This document shows positions 30,994 to 39,207 of a stretch of DNA of 64,000 nucleotides, piece by piece. The notes under the pieces were generated by a model. The model ran no database searches. It was not told the origin of the DNA and worked only from the letters and a program-made list of their open reading frames with translations. Position numbers and translations under genes: made by a program. The number at the start of each line of letters is the position of its first letter. Position 1 is the first letter of the stretch. The stretch is from Clostridium sartagoforme (GTDB lineage Bacteria; Bacillota; Clostridia; Clostridiales; Clostridiaceae), in assembly GCF_004794105.1 (NCBI RefSeq), contig NZ_SRYR01000001.1:1178001-1242000 (forward strand), read 5' to 3'.

Positions 30994-31851
30994 CTATTTT
31001 TTCTTTACTGGAATCCAAACTTCACTATAGTAATTCTTATCTAAAACTCCATTTTCATACTTACTTGGGTCATTATACATTTCTATATTATAACCTGCAG
31101 CAATTTCATAATCTCTACAGTTAGGTAACCACTCTGAAAATATTTTCTTATTAGTTTCTTGAATTGATTCTGGACCTGGCCCATAACAAGGGAAAACAGC
31201 CCAAGTAAACTTAGGAATTATTTTAACTATATATCCTTCCATATCTTCCTTCTCTTTTGAATAATCCTCTGCAATAAGATACTCAAATTCATTACCACCC
31301 ATTTCTTCATCAATGTTAACCCCATACATTCCACATATATCATTTAGCTTCCCTTGTGAAATATGCTCATTCCAAAATGACGGCACCTCTACAAATGCTG
31401 AATCATATTTGAATTTCTTTGATGCTCCTATAACTTTAAATTCTTCCTTATCAATTATCTTGTAGTCCATAATATATCCACCTTCCAACGAAAATTTTAT
31501 TTTAAGGGCAACAAAGGACTTTATCATTGCACCCTCTTTTCGAACTGCTGATGGTGTAACTCCATGAAATCTTGTAAAAGCTTTGGTAAAACTATCTGGA
31601 GAATCGTATCCATACTTTATTGCAATATCTATAATCTTTTCATCAGTAGATAAAACCTCACTGCCAGCAAGTGCAAGTCTTCTTCCCTTAATATACTCAC
31701 TTAGGGAATATCCACATAACATTCCAAATCCTTTTTGAAAATGAAAAGGAGAAATATTTACCTTATCTGCAATTTCCTTTATGGATATATCCTTTGTAAT
31801 ATTATCTTCAATATAGGAAATAGCTTCTCTAATACTTTCAATCCATTCCAT
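30994..31851 (-). CDS. AraC-family regulator with GyrI-like effector domain
   Basis: 285 residues. Two AraC helix-turn-helix motifs in residues 1-105 (SIKEIADKVNISPFHFQKGF and IDIAIKYGYDSPDSFTKAFTRFHGVTPS), then a GyrI-like small-molecule-binding domain. This SoxS/Rob-like architecture usually activates drug or stress genes. No clear target beside it. Confidence 0.92.
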   Translation of the reverse strand: MEWIESIREAISYIEDNITKDISIKEIADKVNISPFHFQKGFGMLCGYSLSEYIKGRRLALAGSEVLSTDEKIIDIAIKYGYDSPDSFTKAFTRFHGVTPSAVRKEGAMIKSFVALKIKFSLEGGYIMDYKIIDKEEFKVIGASKKFKYDSAFVEVPSFWNEHISQGKLNDICGMYGVNIDEEMGGNEFEYLIAEDYSKEKEDMEGYIVKIIPKFTWAVFPCYGPGPESIQETNKKIFSEWLPNCRDYEIAAGYNIEMYNDPSKYENGVLDKNYYSEVWIPVKKK

Positions 31852-31971
31852 ATTTTTTACCTCTCTTGCAATTCGTTAATCTAATCTTATCATCATAAAA
31901 GGTTTATATCCCGACTTTTTAAGCTTTCTTTTGTCCTATATCTATTATACCAAAAGCTATTCTTTTCTTAT

Positions 31972-32013
31972 AAATAATATAAGCCAATGATAACTTTAAT
32001 ATCATTGGCTTAT
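31972..32013 (-). terminator. Terminator after the YfcC gene
   Basis: Stem AAGCCAATGATA / TATCATTGGCTT on the minus strand, about 45 nt after the stop; the tail is A/T mixed. Confidence 0.75.
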
Positions 32014-32053
32014 AGTTTATTTCTCTTATATTTTTATAAAATCTAATAACTTA

Positions 32054-33484
32054 TTAGCTCCATCCAATTACTTGAGCTATTGTTATAAATACTATTCCAA
32101 GTGTAAATAGTATAGCTTGTAGTGGTAATATCCATTTTAACCATTTAGAATAAGGAATTCCTCCAAGTCCTATACAAGCAATTAGTATTCCTGATGTTGG
32201 GAACATTGCATTTGAGAAACCATCTCCTAATTGGAATATTAATACTGTTAACTGACGAGAAATACCTACTAAATCTCCAAGCGGTGCAAGTATCGGCATT
32301 GTTAATGCCGCTTGTCCTGAGCCTGAACTTATAAAGAAATTAATAATCATTTGTACTGGTAGCATTATGTATGATGCTAGTATTCCAGGTATAGTACCTA
32401 TGACCCTTGCTAATTGGAATAATATAGTATCTATTATATTAGAATTTTCTGCTATGATTAATATAGCTCTTGCAAATCCTAGCATTATTGCTGCACCTAT
32501 CATATCTTTTGCACCCTGTATAAATGCATCTGCCATTTCATCAGCAGATAATCTTCCAATTATACCTGATAAAACTCCTATTGCTAAGAATACTGATCCT
32601 ATTTCTGTTATCCAAAATCCCTTTGCTAATACTCCCCATATTATTATACCTATACATGCTACAAGTAATAATAATATAATCTTGTGAGGTAATGAAATTT
32701 TATCATCTATATTTTCAACACTAGATAAACTTTGGCGCTTTTTCTCATCACTTTCATAAACAGGACTTAACTTAGGATTTTTCTTTATTTTATTAGCATA
32801 AAACATAATAAATATTATTGATGCTATTGTAGATACTATCCATACTATTGTTCTATACTCTATTCCTGAGTACATTGGTAATTCAGCTATTGATTGAGCT
32901 ATTCCAACATTAAATGGATTAAGCATTGCTGCTGCAAACCCAGTATTACATGCTAAATATGTAATTGCTACTGCAACTATACTATCGTATCCTAATACTA
33001 ATACTAGTGGTACCATCATTGTAATAAACGGAATTGCTTCTTCAGTCATTCCAAATACTGCTCCACCTAGAGAGAATATAGTAAATAGTATTGGTATTAT
33101 TAGTATTTCTTTTCCTTTGAAAACATTAACTATACGAACGATTCCAAAATCTATTGCTTTTGTTCTTGTAATTATATTAAATGATCCACCTACTACAAAT
33201 AAAAATGCTATTATTTCAGCACCAGCTATAATTCCTTGAATAGGTGCTTGTAATAAAGCAAATATTCCTTGTGGATTACTTTCTATATACTTAAATGATC
33301 CATCTACAACTACTGTCTTACCAGCTTCATTCACTATTTTTTCATATGAGCCTCCAGGAACTATATATGTTGCTATTGCAACAATTACTAGTATTATGCT
33401 TATTATAACTAGGGTATGTGGTACTTTAAACCCTTCCCCTGATTTCTTTTTAGCTAAGCCTTTCTTTAAACTTGCTAAATTCAT
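32054..33484 (-). CDS. yfcC: YfcC-family transporter, probable lysine transporter
   Basis: About 476 residues with 11-12 hydrophobic segments, starting FKVPHTLVIISIILVIVAIATYIVPGGSYE and containing FGMTEEAIPFITMMVPL and SGSGQAALTMPILAPLGDLVG, the marks of the YfcC/DcuC-like superfamily. Annotated members are usually called C4-dicarboxylate or basic amino acid transporters. Here the leader is a lysine riboswitch, so lysine (import) is the best inferred substrate. ATG at 33484 follows AGGAGTG; the GTG at 33493 lies within it. Confidence 0.85.
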   Translation of the reverse strand: MNLASLKKGLAKKKSGEGFKVPHTLVIISIILVIVAIATYIVPGGSYEKIVNEAGKTVVVDGSFKYIESNPQGIFALLQAPIQGIIAGAEIIAFLFVVGGSFNIITRTKAIDFGIVRIVNVFKGKEILIIPILFTIFSLGGAVFGMTEEAIPFITMMVPLVLVLGYDSIVAVAITYLACNTGFAAAMLNPFNVGIAQSIAELPMYSGIEYRTIVWIVSTIASIIFIMFYANKIKKNPKLSPVYESDEKKRQSLSSVENIDDKISLPHKIILLLLVACIGIIIWGVLAKGFWITEIGSVFLAIGVLSGIIGRLSADEMADAFIQGAKDMIGAAIMLGFARAILIIAENSNIIDTILFQLARVIGTIPGILASYIMLPVQMIINFFISSGSGQAALTMPILAPLGDLVGISRQLTVLIFQLGDGFSNAMFPTSGILIACIGLGGIPYSKWLKWILPLQAILFTLGIVFITIAQVIGWS

Positions 33485-33507
33485 TACTATCACTCCTCAT
33501 TTTGTAA

Positions 33508-33552
33508 TACATAAAAAAGCCTTGAGTGAAGCAAATCACTCAAGACTATATT
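33508..33552 (-). terminator. Riboswitch-linked terminator before yfcC
   Basis: Minus-strand stem CTTGAGTGA / TCACTCAAG with a TTTTTT tail, between the lysine aptamer and the yfcC ribosome site. Confidence 0.9.
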
Positions 33553-33604
33553 TTCCACTGTATTATTTATAAATTGAGAAATGTATATAATCAATTTTTA
33601 AATA

Positions 33605-33806
33605 ATAAAATATACCCATCATGATAGCTCACCATAAATAAATTTATGACAGTGTTATGTATATTCTACATAACCCCAACTATATAGTCTTAAAGCTTTC
33701 AACCATATGTTTCGGCAGTTTTTCCTTTTGGCTTGCTTCTCTGTTTGCTTAAACTCCACAAACTTACTTTTAAATACTGCATCCTCTATCTTATTTATTC
33801 TATTTT
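33605..33806 (-). promoter_or_regulatory. Lysine riboswitch (L-box)
   Basis: On the minus strand the L-box landmarks appear in order: AGATAGAGGATGCAGTATT, AAGTAAG, GGAG, AAAAGGAAAAACTGCCGAAA, AGTTGGGG, CTGTCATAAA, a short hairpin, and GAGCTATCATGATGGG. GATAG at the start pairs with CTATC at the end (P1). It begins just after a good promoter and is followed by an intrinsic terminator and yfcC. With lysine bound the terminator should form. An apparent 60-codon ORF here (33655-33837) is a by-product of the RNA. Confidence 0.93.
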
Positions 33807-33817
33807 CAACGAAATTT

Positions 33818-33846
33818 ATTATACAATAATATTTCATACTTGTAAA
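33818..33846 (-). promoter_or_regulatory. Promoter of the lysine riboswitch-yfcC transcript
   Basis: Minus strand TTTACA (33846-33841), 17-bp spacer, TATAAT (33823-33818). Confidence 0.85.
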
Positions 33847-34076
33847 TCTATTATTTCAATAATCGACAAATAACCACTTTTATATACCTATAAACATGCA
33901 TTTATCTAATATAAAATGGTATTAAATTTAATTATTTCAGCTATTATATTAATTATATTTTAATTTATATCTAAAATATTTTAACATACACTGTTTCTAG
34001 ATATAGTTTTTATGTAACTACAACTTTTATTATAACCTAAAATTTAAAATGATAATTAAAAATCAAATCTATCTCA

Positions 34077-34283
34077 TCACTTTTGTAACTGCCTATTTAA
34101 TAGAAATATATTCTCTACTTCATTTCCTTGTTCATCATAATATTTTATACCTATTCCTGCTACATATCCTAACGTATCTCTATCAAGAACAGTTCCTTGA
34201 ATCCTTAATAACTCCTCTTCATTCATAGGCAAATCTACTTCTTTTGTTTCATTATCTCTTTGACATACTAACTTTACTTTCAT
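34077..34283 (-). CDS. Small hypothetical protein
   Basis: 68 residues, MKVKLVCQRDNETKEVDLP..., acidic, no membrane segment. Not recognised. ATG at 34283 is preceded by AAAGGAGAATCATAGAT, a clear ribosome site; longer starts lack one. The 290 bases upstream (34353-34640) hold no other feature I can support. Confidence 0.6.
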   Translation of the reverse strand: MKVKLVCQRDNETKEVDLPMNEEELLRIQGTVLDRDTLGYVAGIGIKYYDEQGNEVENIFLLNRQLQK

Positions 34284-34640
34284 ATCTATGATTCTCCTTT
34301 TAGAATTAGTATTCTTCAAAAAAGATAAAAATATTTCTCCTATATAAATCAAATAATCACTTAATAAGATACACCTTAAACTTATCCCTTCTAATAATAT
34401 AAATTCTTGTTATAAGTTTTTATACATATTGTAAATCTAATATATATCATTATAACTTATTGATTTTGAATATAATTATGATATACCGATTTAAAATACT
34501 TATTATACCAACATTTTCCTGATAGTTATCTATATAGTTCTGTAACGTATCTTTTGATTATAATTACATCCTTATATATTAAAACTTTCATTAATTGTTG
34601 CTTGGTGTAATAAATTTATTTACAAAAGGAGTGACTTAAC

Positions 34641-35078
34641 ATGGTTGGAGTAGAAATAGATATGGTTGTTTCAGACAGCTTAAAAGCCTTAGAATTATAT
34701 AAAAAGATATTTGAAATAGAGGTTGTGGAAGCCACTGAGCTTCCTAAAGGTGAAAATGAAGTTGTATTTACCCTTTACGGAGTTCGTTTTCATATGTTAG
34801 ATGAAAGTCCGCAATTTGGATTAATTGCACCAACTCAGGATGATCCTAAACCTATTTGGTTTAATATCATTGTACCAGATATTAAGGAAACCTATTCGAA
34901 AGCATTAAATGAAGGTTGTAAAGAAATACAGCCATTAACAGAGCTTCCTGACTATGGTGTAGCAAATGCCATATTCAGTGATGAATTTTCTTATATATGG
35001 ATGCTACATCAAGTATATAAAGAAGTTAGCTTTGAAGAACGCGTGCAACTTTGGGAAGATAAAAAGGAATCTAAATAA
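34641..35078 (+). CDS. VOC (glyoxalase-fold) family protein
   Basis: 145 residues with paired beta-alpha-beta-beta-beta modules (SDSLKALELYKKIFEIEVVE ... DIKETYSKALNEGCKEIQP) like PhnB/DUF-type VOC proteins. Ends FSYIWMLHQVYKEVS. Metal ligands are not clear, so enzyme or binding protein cannot be decided. Strong AAAGGAG site. Confidence 0.85.
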   Translation: MVGVEIDMVVSDSLKALELYKKIFEIEVVEATELPKGENEVVFTLYGVRFHMLDESPQFGLIAPTQDDPKPIWFNIIVPDIKETYSKALNEGCKEIQPLTELPDYGVANAIFSDEFSYIWMLHQVYKEVSFEERVQLWEDKKESK

Positions 35079-35085
35079 TTTTATT

Positions 35086-35110
35086 CAAAACTCCTTCGGG
35101 AGTTTTTTCA
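35086..35110 (+). terminator. Terminator after the VOC gene at 34641
   Basis: AAAACTCC-TTCG-GGAGTTTTTTC: short stem with a stable TTCG tetraloop and T run. Confidence 0.92.
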
Positions 35111-35155
35111 TTAATTTTTCATTGTGCGACAACATCTCTTTTGAATAATATTATT

Positions 35156-36043
35156 TTATCGTATAAAAGGTTCTTCAACCTTAGGATCCAATAAATCTTC
35201 ATATGCCTTAACCTTTCTATATGCATTTCCCCAGGTTTCACTTTTTCTATAGTTTCTAATACTCTCTAAATCAAATTCAGCAATTATTATATCTTCCTTA
35301 ATATCATTGGCTGAAATAATTTTATTATCAATATATTTTCCATTATCATCAAAAACTATAGGACTATATGCACAAGAATTCCCCCAGTTATCACCGGGAT
35401 AATTAGCCATTGCTATACCCGTCATATTTTCAAAAGCTCTAGTAGATAACTGATTTATTCTAGCTGGATTCATATCACAAGCATTAGGTACAAGTATTAT
35501 TTCTGCTCCTTTTAACATTAAAATCCTAGCACTTTCAGGAAATTCCCTATCATAGCAAATCATTATTCCAAGTTTAACACCACAGAAGTCACACACTTTA
35601 AACTCATCGCCACTTTCTAGTAATCCTTCTAAGGAGAAGTCACAAGTATGTACCTTGGAATATTTCATTAAAATTCCCCCAGTTTTATCAATAACTAAGG
35701 CTGTATTTTGAGGTCTATTTTTTCCTTTAGAAAGATATGTTATTACAATTCCTATTTCTAACTCTCTAGCAATCCTTTTAAATGACTTAATATACTCACT
35801 TTCTTCATCAACTGCCTCAGCAAGCCATTTTTTTCGTTCATTTTCATAGTTTTCATCTAGTGGATTATCAAAAGCCTCTTCATAAGGAGGATTATATCCA
35901 TTTGACCACATCTCGGGAAAAAGAACTATATCTATACCTAACTTTTTAGCTTCAGTTACATATCTTAATCCTAACTCTAAATTATTATTTATATTATTTG
36001 CTATTGCTTTATGTTGAATCAATCCAACCTTTAAACTTTTCAT
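35156..36043 (-). CDS. Nitrilase-superfamily carbon-nitrogen hydrolase
   Basis: 295 residues with the Glu-Lys-Cys triad: Glu in VLFPEMW (near 44), Lys in KYSKVHTCDF (near 132), Cys in LGIMICYDREFPESAR (near 166). Probably an amidase or N-carbamoyl hydrolase acting on a small amide in the cytoplasm; the substrate cannot be told. It is followed on the same strand by no close gene and preceded by a VOC gene 71 nt upstream. Confidence 0.9.
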   Translation of the reverse strand: MKSLKVGLIQHKAIANNINNNLELGLRYVTEAKKLGIDIVLFPEMWSNGYNPPYEEAFDNPLDENYENERKKWLAEAVDEESEYIKSFKRIARELEIGIVITYLSKGKNRPQNTALVIDKTGGILMKYSKVHTCDFSLEGLLESGDEFKVCDFCGVKLGIMICYDREFPESARILMLKGAEIILVPNACDMNPARINQLSTRAFENMTGIAMANYPGDNWGNSCAYSPIVFDDNGKYIDNKIISANDIKEDIIIAEFDLESIRNYRKSETWGNAYRKVKAYEDLLDPKVEEPFIR

Positions 36044-36114
36044 TATTTAAATCCCCTTATATTTACTTAAAAATAATATTTAGAAAATATGATAAGTACT
36101 TTTGCCGATAAAGT

Positions 36115-36522
36115 TTATGTAATATCAGTATCTCTCATCTCTATTTCAGTTCCTTCTGGAGCCTTTATTTTTAATAAATTTTGTCCAAGTACTTTATAAA
36201 CTACTTCACCGTTTTTTAATTTAAAATTCTTATATCCTAAAGACTTAATTCTTTCATATTCCTCTTCTACATTATCAACCATAAAGGCTAAATGAACTGG
36301 TCCAGAGTTTAATGAACTCCAATCATTAAATATATCACCTTTTTTAGGTGTTTGAAGCTCAATCATAAAACTGCCTAGTTTAATCCATGTATTAAAATCT
36401 CTTCCATGAAAATTAGGAGTTTCACTTATTATCTCAAAACCTAGTATTTTTGTGTAAAAATCTAGTGATTCTTTATACTTTCCTGTTTGAATGCATACAT
36501 GATGTATCATTTTTATACTCAT
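36115..36522 (-). CDS. VOC (glyoxalase-fold) family protein
   Basis: 135 residues. MIHHVCIQTGKYKESLDFYTKILGFEII at the N-terminus with His at a usual metal position, a second module with GPVHLAFMVDNVEEEYERIKSLG, and a C-terminal EIEMRD. Resembles lactoylglutathione lyase relatives. Its start overlaps a 22-codon reading frame by ATGA; that frame may be a gene remnant. Confidence 0.88.
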   Translation of the reverse strand: MSIKMIHHVCIQTGKYKESLDFYTKILGFEIISETPNFHGRDFNTWIKLGSFMIELQTPKKGDIFNDWSSLNSGPVHLAFMVDNVEEEYERIKSLGYKNFKLKNGEVVYKVLGQNLLKIKAPEGTEIEMRDTDIT

Positions 36523-36544
36523 ATGTCTTTCTCCTCAATATCTG

Positions 36545-36900
36545 GTGTAATACGCCCTACACCGTCTTTTTTAATATCTTTATACATAGGCTACTCATAA
36601 TCATGGTAGACTATATTTTAATTGATAAATCTTTTTAAGTTATAGTATTTCTAGTCATTATCTTTTATTTTATATTAGCTTCATAATGCTCTTCATAAAG
36701 TCTTACTATTTCAATTTCTTTATTATTCTCTTTCAATTTTAATGCTAAGCTTTGAATTCCAAAGAATTCTGTGAAAGTATGACTCCTAATAATAAGATTT
36801 ATCTCTTTTTACTTAGCATACTGAATTGTATACAAAAATTATCGACATATATAAATAGAGTATGTGAAATAAGCATACTCTATTTATATATAGAATTATA
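36545..36900 (-). pseudogene. Intergenic region with possible gene remnants
   Basis: On the minus strand a start-less frame (about 36672-36800) reads RSHTFTEFFGIQSLALKL followed by an acidic C-terminus ending VRLYEEHYEANIK and a stop. A 22-codon frame starting MYKDIKKDGVGRITP lies next to the VOC gene. Both look protein-like but too short, so they may be pieces of a lost gene. Not identified. Confidence 0.3.
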
Positions 36901-36903
36901 TTC

Positions 36904-37284
36904 TTATTTTCTTTCAATTACAGCAAAATAATTTTCTTCACTATCTGCAAAATTAAAAGTTTTACCTGTAGGCATATTAATTATTTCTCCTACAGTTACA
37001 TTATTATTAGTTAACTTATTATATAATTTTTCTATGTCTTCAGTGAAAAATAATAAGGATGGAGTTCCTAAATTAATTCCTGAATTCATTTTTTCAATTA
37101 CTTCTTTATTGTGTAGTACAATAGTTGTTTGAGAATCCTTTTGAGGTGCTATTTCAATCCACCTCATCCCTTCACCATTATCTTCTTCTGATATAACAGT
37201 AAAACCTACTTTCTCAGTCCAAAACTTTACTGCTTCATCCTGGTTATATACATAAACCATAACTTGACCTAATATATTAATCAT
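36904..37284 (-). CDS. VOC (glyoxalase-fold) family protein
   Basis: 126 residues, MINILGQVMVYVYNQDEAVKFWTEKVGFTVISE ... GKTFNFADSEENYFAVIERK. This is the YraH-like group of VOC proteins often annotated glyoxalase/bleomycin-resistance. One of three VOC genes within 2.7 kb, but not similar enough to be recent copies. Confidence 0.88.
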   Translation of the reverse strand: MINILGQVMVYVYNQDEAVKFWTEKVGFTVISEEDNGEGMRWIEIAPQKDSQTTIVLHNKEVIEKMNSGINLGTPSLLFFTEDIEKLYNKLTNNNVTVGEIINMPTGKTFNFADSEENYFAVIERK

Positions 37285-37389
37285 AAAAACACTTCCTATT
37301 TTTTATTAATAAAATTTATTATTAACAATATTATATATCATATTCAAATTTGCTGTAATGATTTATGCAACAATTATTATCAATTAATA

Positions 37390-38679
37390 TTATGGTATAA
37401 GTCTTTTCCTATCCCTAGTTATCAATGTTGCTTCTCTTACATTTTCTAAACCTAGAAGTTTAGCGGTTATCCTCTCTAGTCCAATTGCTAACCCTCCATG
37501 TCTTGGCATCCCATATTTAAATATTTCTAAATAACTTTCATAATTATTGGCATCTAGTCCTTTATACTTCATATTTTCTAATAACCTTTTATAATCATGT
37601 ATTCTTTGACCACCAGTAGTTATCTCTATTCCTTTAAATAATAAATCAAAACTATGTGTTCCTTCTTCTCCGAGAGGCATTGTATACATAGGTCTCTTTT
37701 TTCTTGGATAATTAGTTAAAAATACAAAATCACTATTTAAATTTTCCTTTACATATTTACATAAAAGCTTCTCTGCCTCTGGATCTAGATCTCCCTTTAA
37801 ATCATTTTTATTATAATTTTCCTTTAATATATTAATTGATTCTTCAAATTTAATCCTAGGTATTTTATTATGAATTGTCGGTAATTCAACTTGTAATAAT
37901 TCTAAATACTCTTTACCACTAATTTCTAATGATTCTATAATATATTTTAATAGATTTTCTTCTAAATCCATAATATCAGATTCATCTTCAATAAATCCCA
38001 TTTCTAAATCCATACTTATATATTCATTAAGGTGTCTATTAGTATTATGCTCTTCTGCCCTATAAGCATGACCTATTTCAAATACTCTTTCAAAGCCTGA
38101 AGCAACCATCATTTGTTTATAAAATTGAGGACTTTGTGCTAAATAAGCTTTTTCTTCAAAGTACTTCACCTCAAAAACTTCTGTGCCACCTTCTGCCCCT
38201 TCTTTAACAATTTTAGGTGTATTAATTTCAGTAAATCCTTCTTTATTTAGAAATTCTCTAAATGAACTTACTATTAAATTTTGCACTTTAAAAATAGCAT
38301 TTATTTTCGGATGTCTTAAACTTAATATCCTATTATTAAGCATTGTATCTAAATTCACTTCCAAATTTTCTTTATTTACTTCTATTGGAAGCTCATCTTT
38401 TACCTTGCAAATAACTTCTATGCCTTCCAACTCTAATTCAAAGGGGTTTAATTTATTATTACTTTCTTTAACCTTTCCAATAATAGATACTACAGATTCT
38501 ATACCAATTTCAGATATATCAAATTTATTATTATCTACTATACATTGAACTAAGCCTGATCTATCCCTAATAATTACAAAGGTAATAAACTTTAATCGTC
38601 TAAATTTATAAACCCATCCTTGTACACATACTTTTTCATCTATTAATCCATTTAATTCACTTATTAATCTTCTCTTCAT
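37390..38679 (-). CDS. aspS: Aspartyl-tRNA synthetase, compact (archaeal-type)
   Basis: 429 residues, far shorter than the about 590 of the common bacterial AspRS because the GAD insertion is missing. OB-fold anticodon domain (CVQGWVYKFRRLKFITFVIIRD), class II motif 2 (FEIGHAYRAEEHNTNRHLNEY) and motif 3 (GLAIGLERI). The segment GAEGGTEVFEV is as in archaeal-type enzymes, some of which are non-discriminating and also charge tRNA-Asn. The leader specifier GAC points to Asp. A second AspRS elsewhere in the genome is likely. Confidence 0.88.
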   Translation of the reverse strand: MKRRLISELNGLIDEKVCVQGWVYKFRRLKFITFVIIRDRSGLVQCIVDNNKFDISEIGIESVVSIIGKVKESNNKLNPFELELEGIEVICKVKDELPIEVNKENLEVNLDTMLNNRILSLRHPKINAIFKVQNLIVSSFREFLNKEGFTEINTPKIVKEGAEGGTEVFEVKYFEEKAYLAQSPQFYKQMMVASGFERVFEIGHAYRAEEHNTNRHLNEYISMDLEMGFIEDESDIMDLEENLLKYIIESLEISGKEYLELLQVELPTIHNKIPRIKFEESINILKENYNKNDLKGDLDPEAEKLLCKYVKENLNSDFVFLTNYPRKKRPMYTMPLGEEGTHSFDLLFKGIEITTGGQRIHDYKRLLENMKYKGLDANNYESYLEIFKYGMPRHGGLAIGLERITAKLLGLENVREATLITRDRKRLIP

Positions 38680-38697
38680 TTTTTACCTCCAAAAAAA

Positions 38698-38762
38698 TAA
38701 TCCCCTTGAGTAAAAAACTCAAGGGGCAAATTGCTTGCGGTACCACCCTTTTTTAATAATGT
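38698..38762 (-). promoter_or_regulatory. Second T-box antiterminator/terminator module before aspS
   Basis: Minus strand AAAGGGTGGTACCGCAAGC followed by the terminator stem CCCCTTGAGT / ACTCAAGGGG and TTATTTTTTT. Only about 70 nt separate it from the first module's terminator, so it has no stem I of its own. Confidence 0.88.
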
Positions 38763-38809
38763 TTACTTAAATTAAGACAATACTCTATATATAATGAGCT
38801 CTTTTATAT

Positions 38810-39056
38810 ATAAAAAAGCATCCACTCCCAATAGGAGTGAATGCATATTCACGGTACCATCCTAATTCAACAATGTATTAATACATTATCATCTCAAGTC
38901 CCTATAACGGAGGATACCCGTCTTATCCTACTTTATATTTCAAATAAGCCTCTCCAGAATGTCCTTCAATATTGCCTTTCTCATAGGCTCTCACCAACCC
39001 TACTCGCTTTGGATACTAACAATATCTACTTTTTCCTTCAAAGAATTTACTTTTCT
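38810..39056 (-). promoter_or_regulatory. T-box leader of aspS, stem I and first antiterminator/terminator
   Basis: Minus-strand leader with stem I (about 38950-39050), a GAC codon in AAGGACATTC as the likely Asp specifier, the T-box TTAGGATGGTACCGTGAA (about 38855) and a terminator stem CATTCACTCC / GGAGTGGATG with TTTTTT (38815-38845). A second T-box module follows. Confidence 0.9.
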
Positions 39057-39058
39057 AT

Positions 39059-39087
39059 ATTCTATTCAAATTAATTATTATTGTCAA
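39059..39087 (-). promoter_or_regulatory. Promoter of the aspS T-box transcript
   Basis: Minus strand TTGACA (39087-39082), 17-bp spacer, TAGAAT (39064-39059). Confidence 0.85.
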
Positions 39088-39207
39088 TACTTTATTTGAT
39101 AAAGTAATTTCTTAATTTCAAATATTCACCATTACTTATAATTAAAATTTTATTCATAAAAATAGGCTTAAATATATTAATAGAACTCTTGTTAAAAATA
39201 CATTAAG

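Noticed and set aside
33655..33837. Apparent 60-codon ORF on the minus strand
   Set aside because: It lies inside the lysine riboswitch, whose landmarks explain the conservation; no ribosome site and odd composition.
36544..36563. GGTGTA-N8-TACACC inverted repeat before the VOC gene
   Set aside because: Looks like an operator but overlaps a short coding-like frame and no regulator or second copy supports it.
38841..39074. Apparent 77-codon plus-strand ORF
   Set aside because: Antisense to the aspS T-box leader; the RNA structure explains the sequence.
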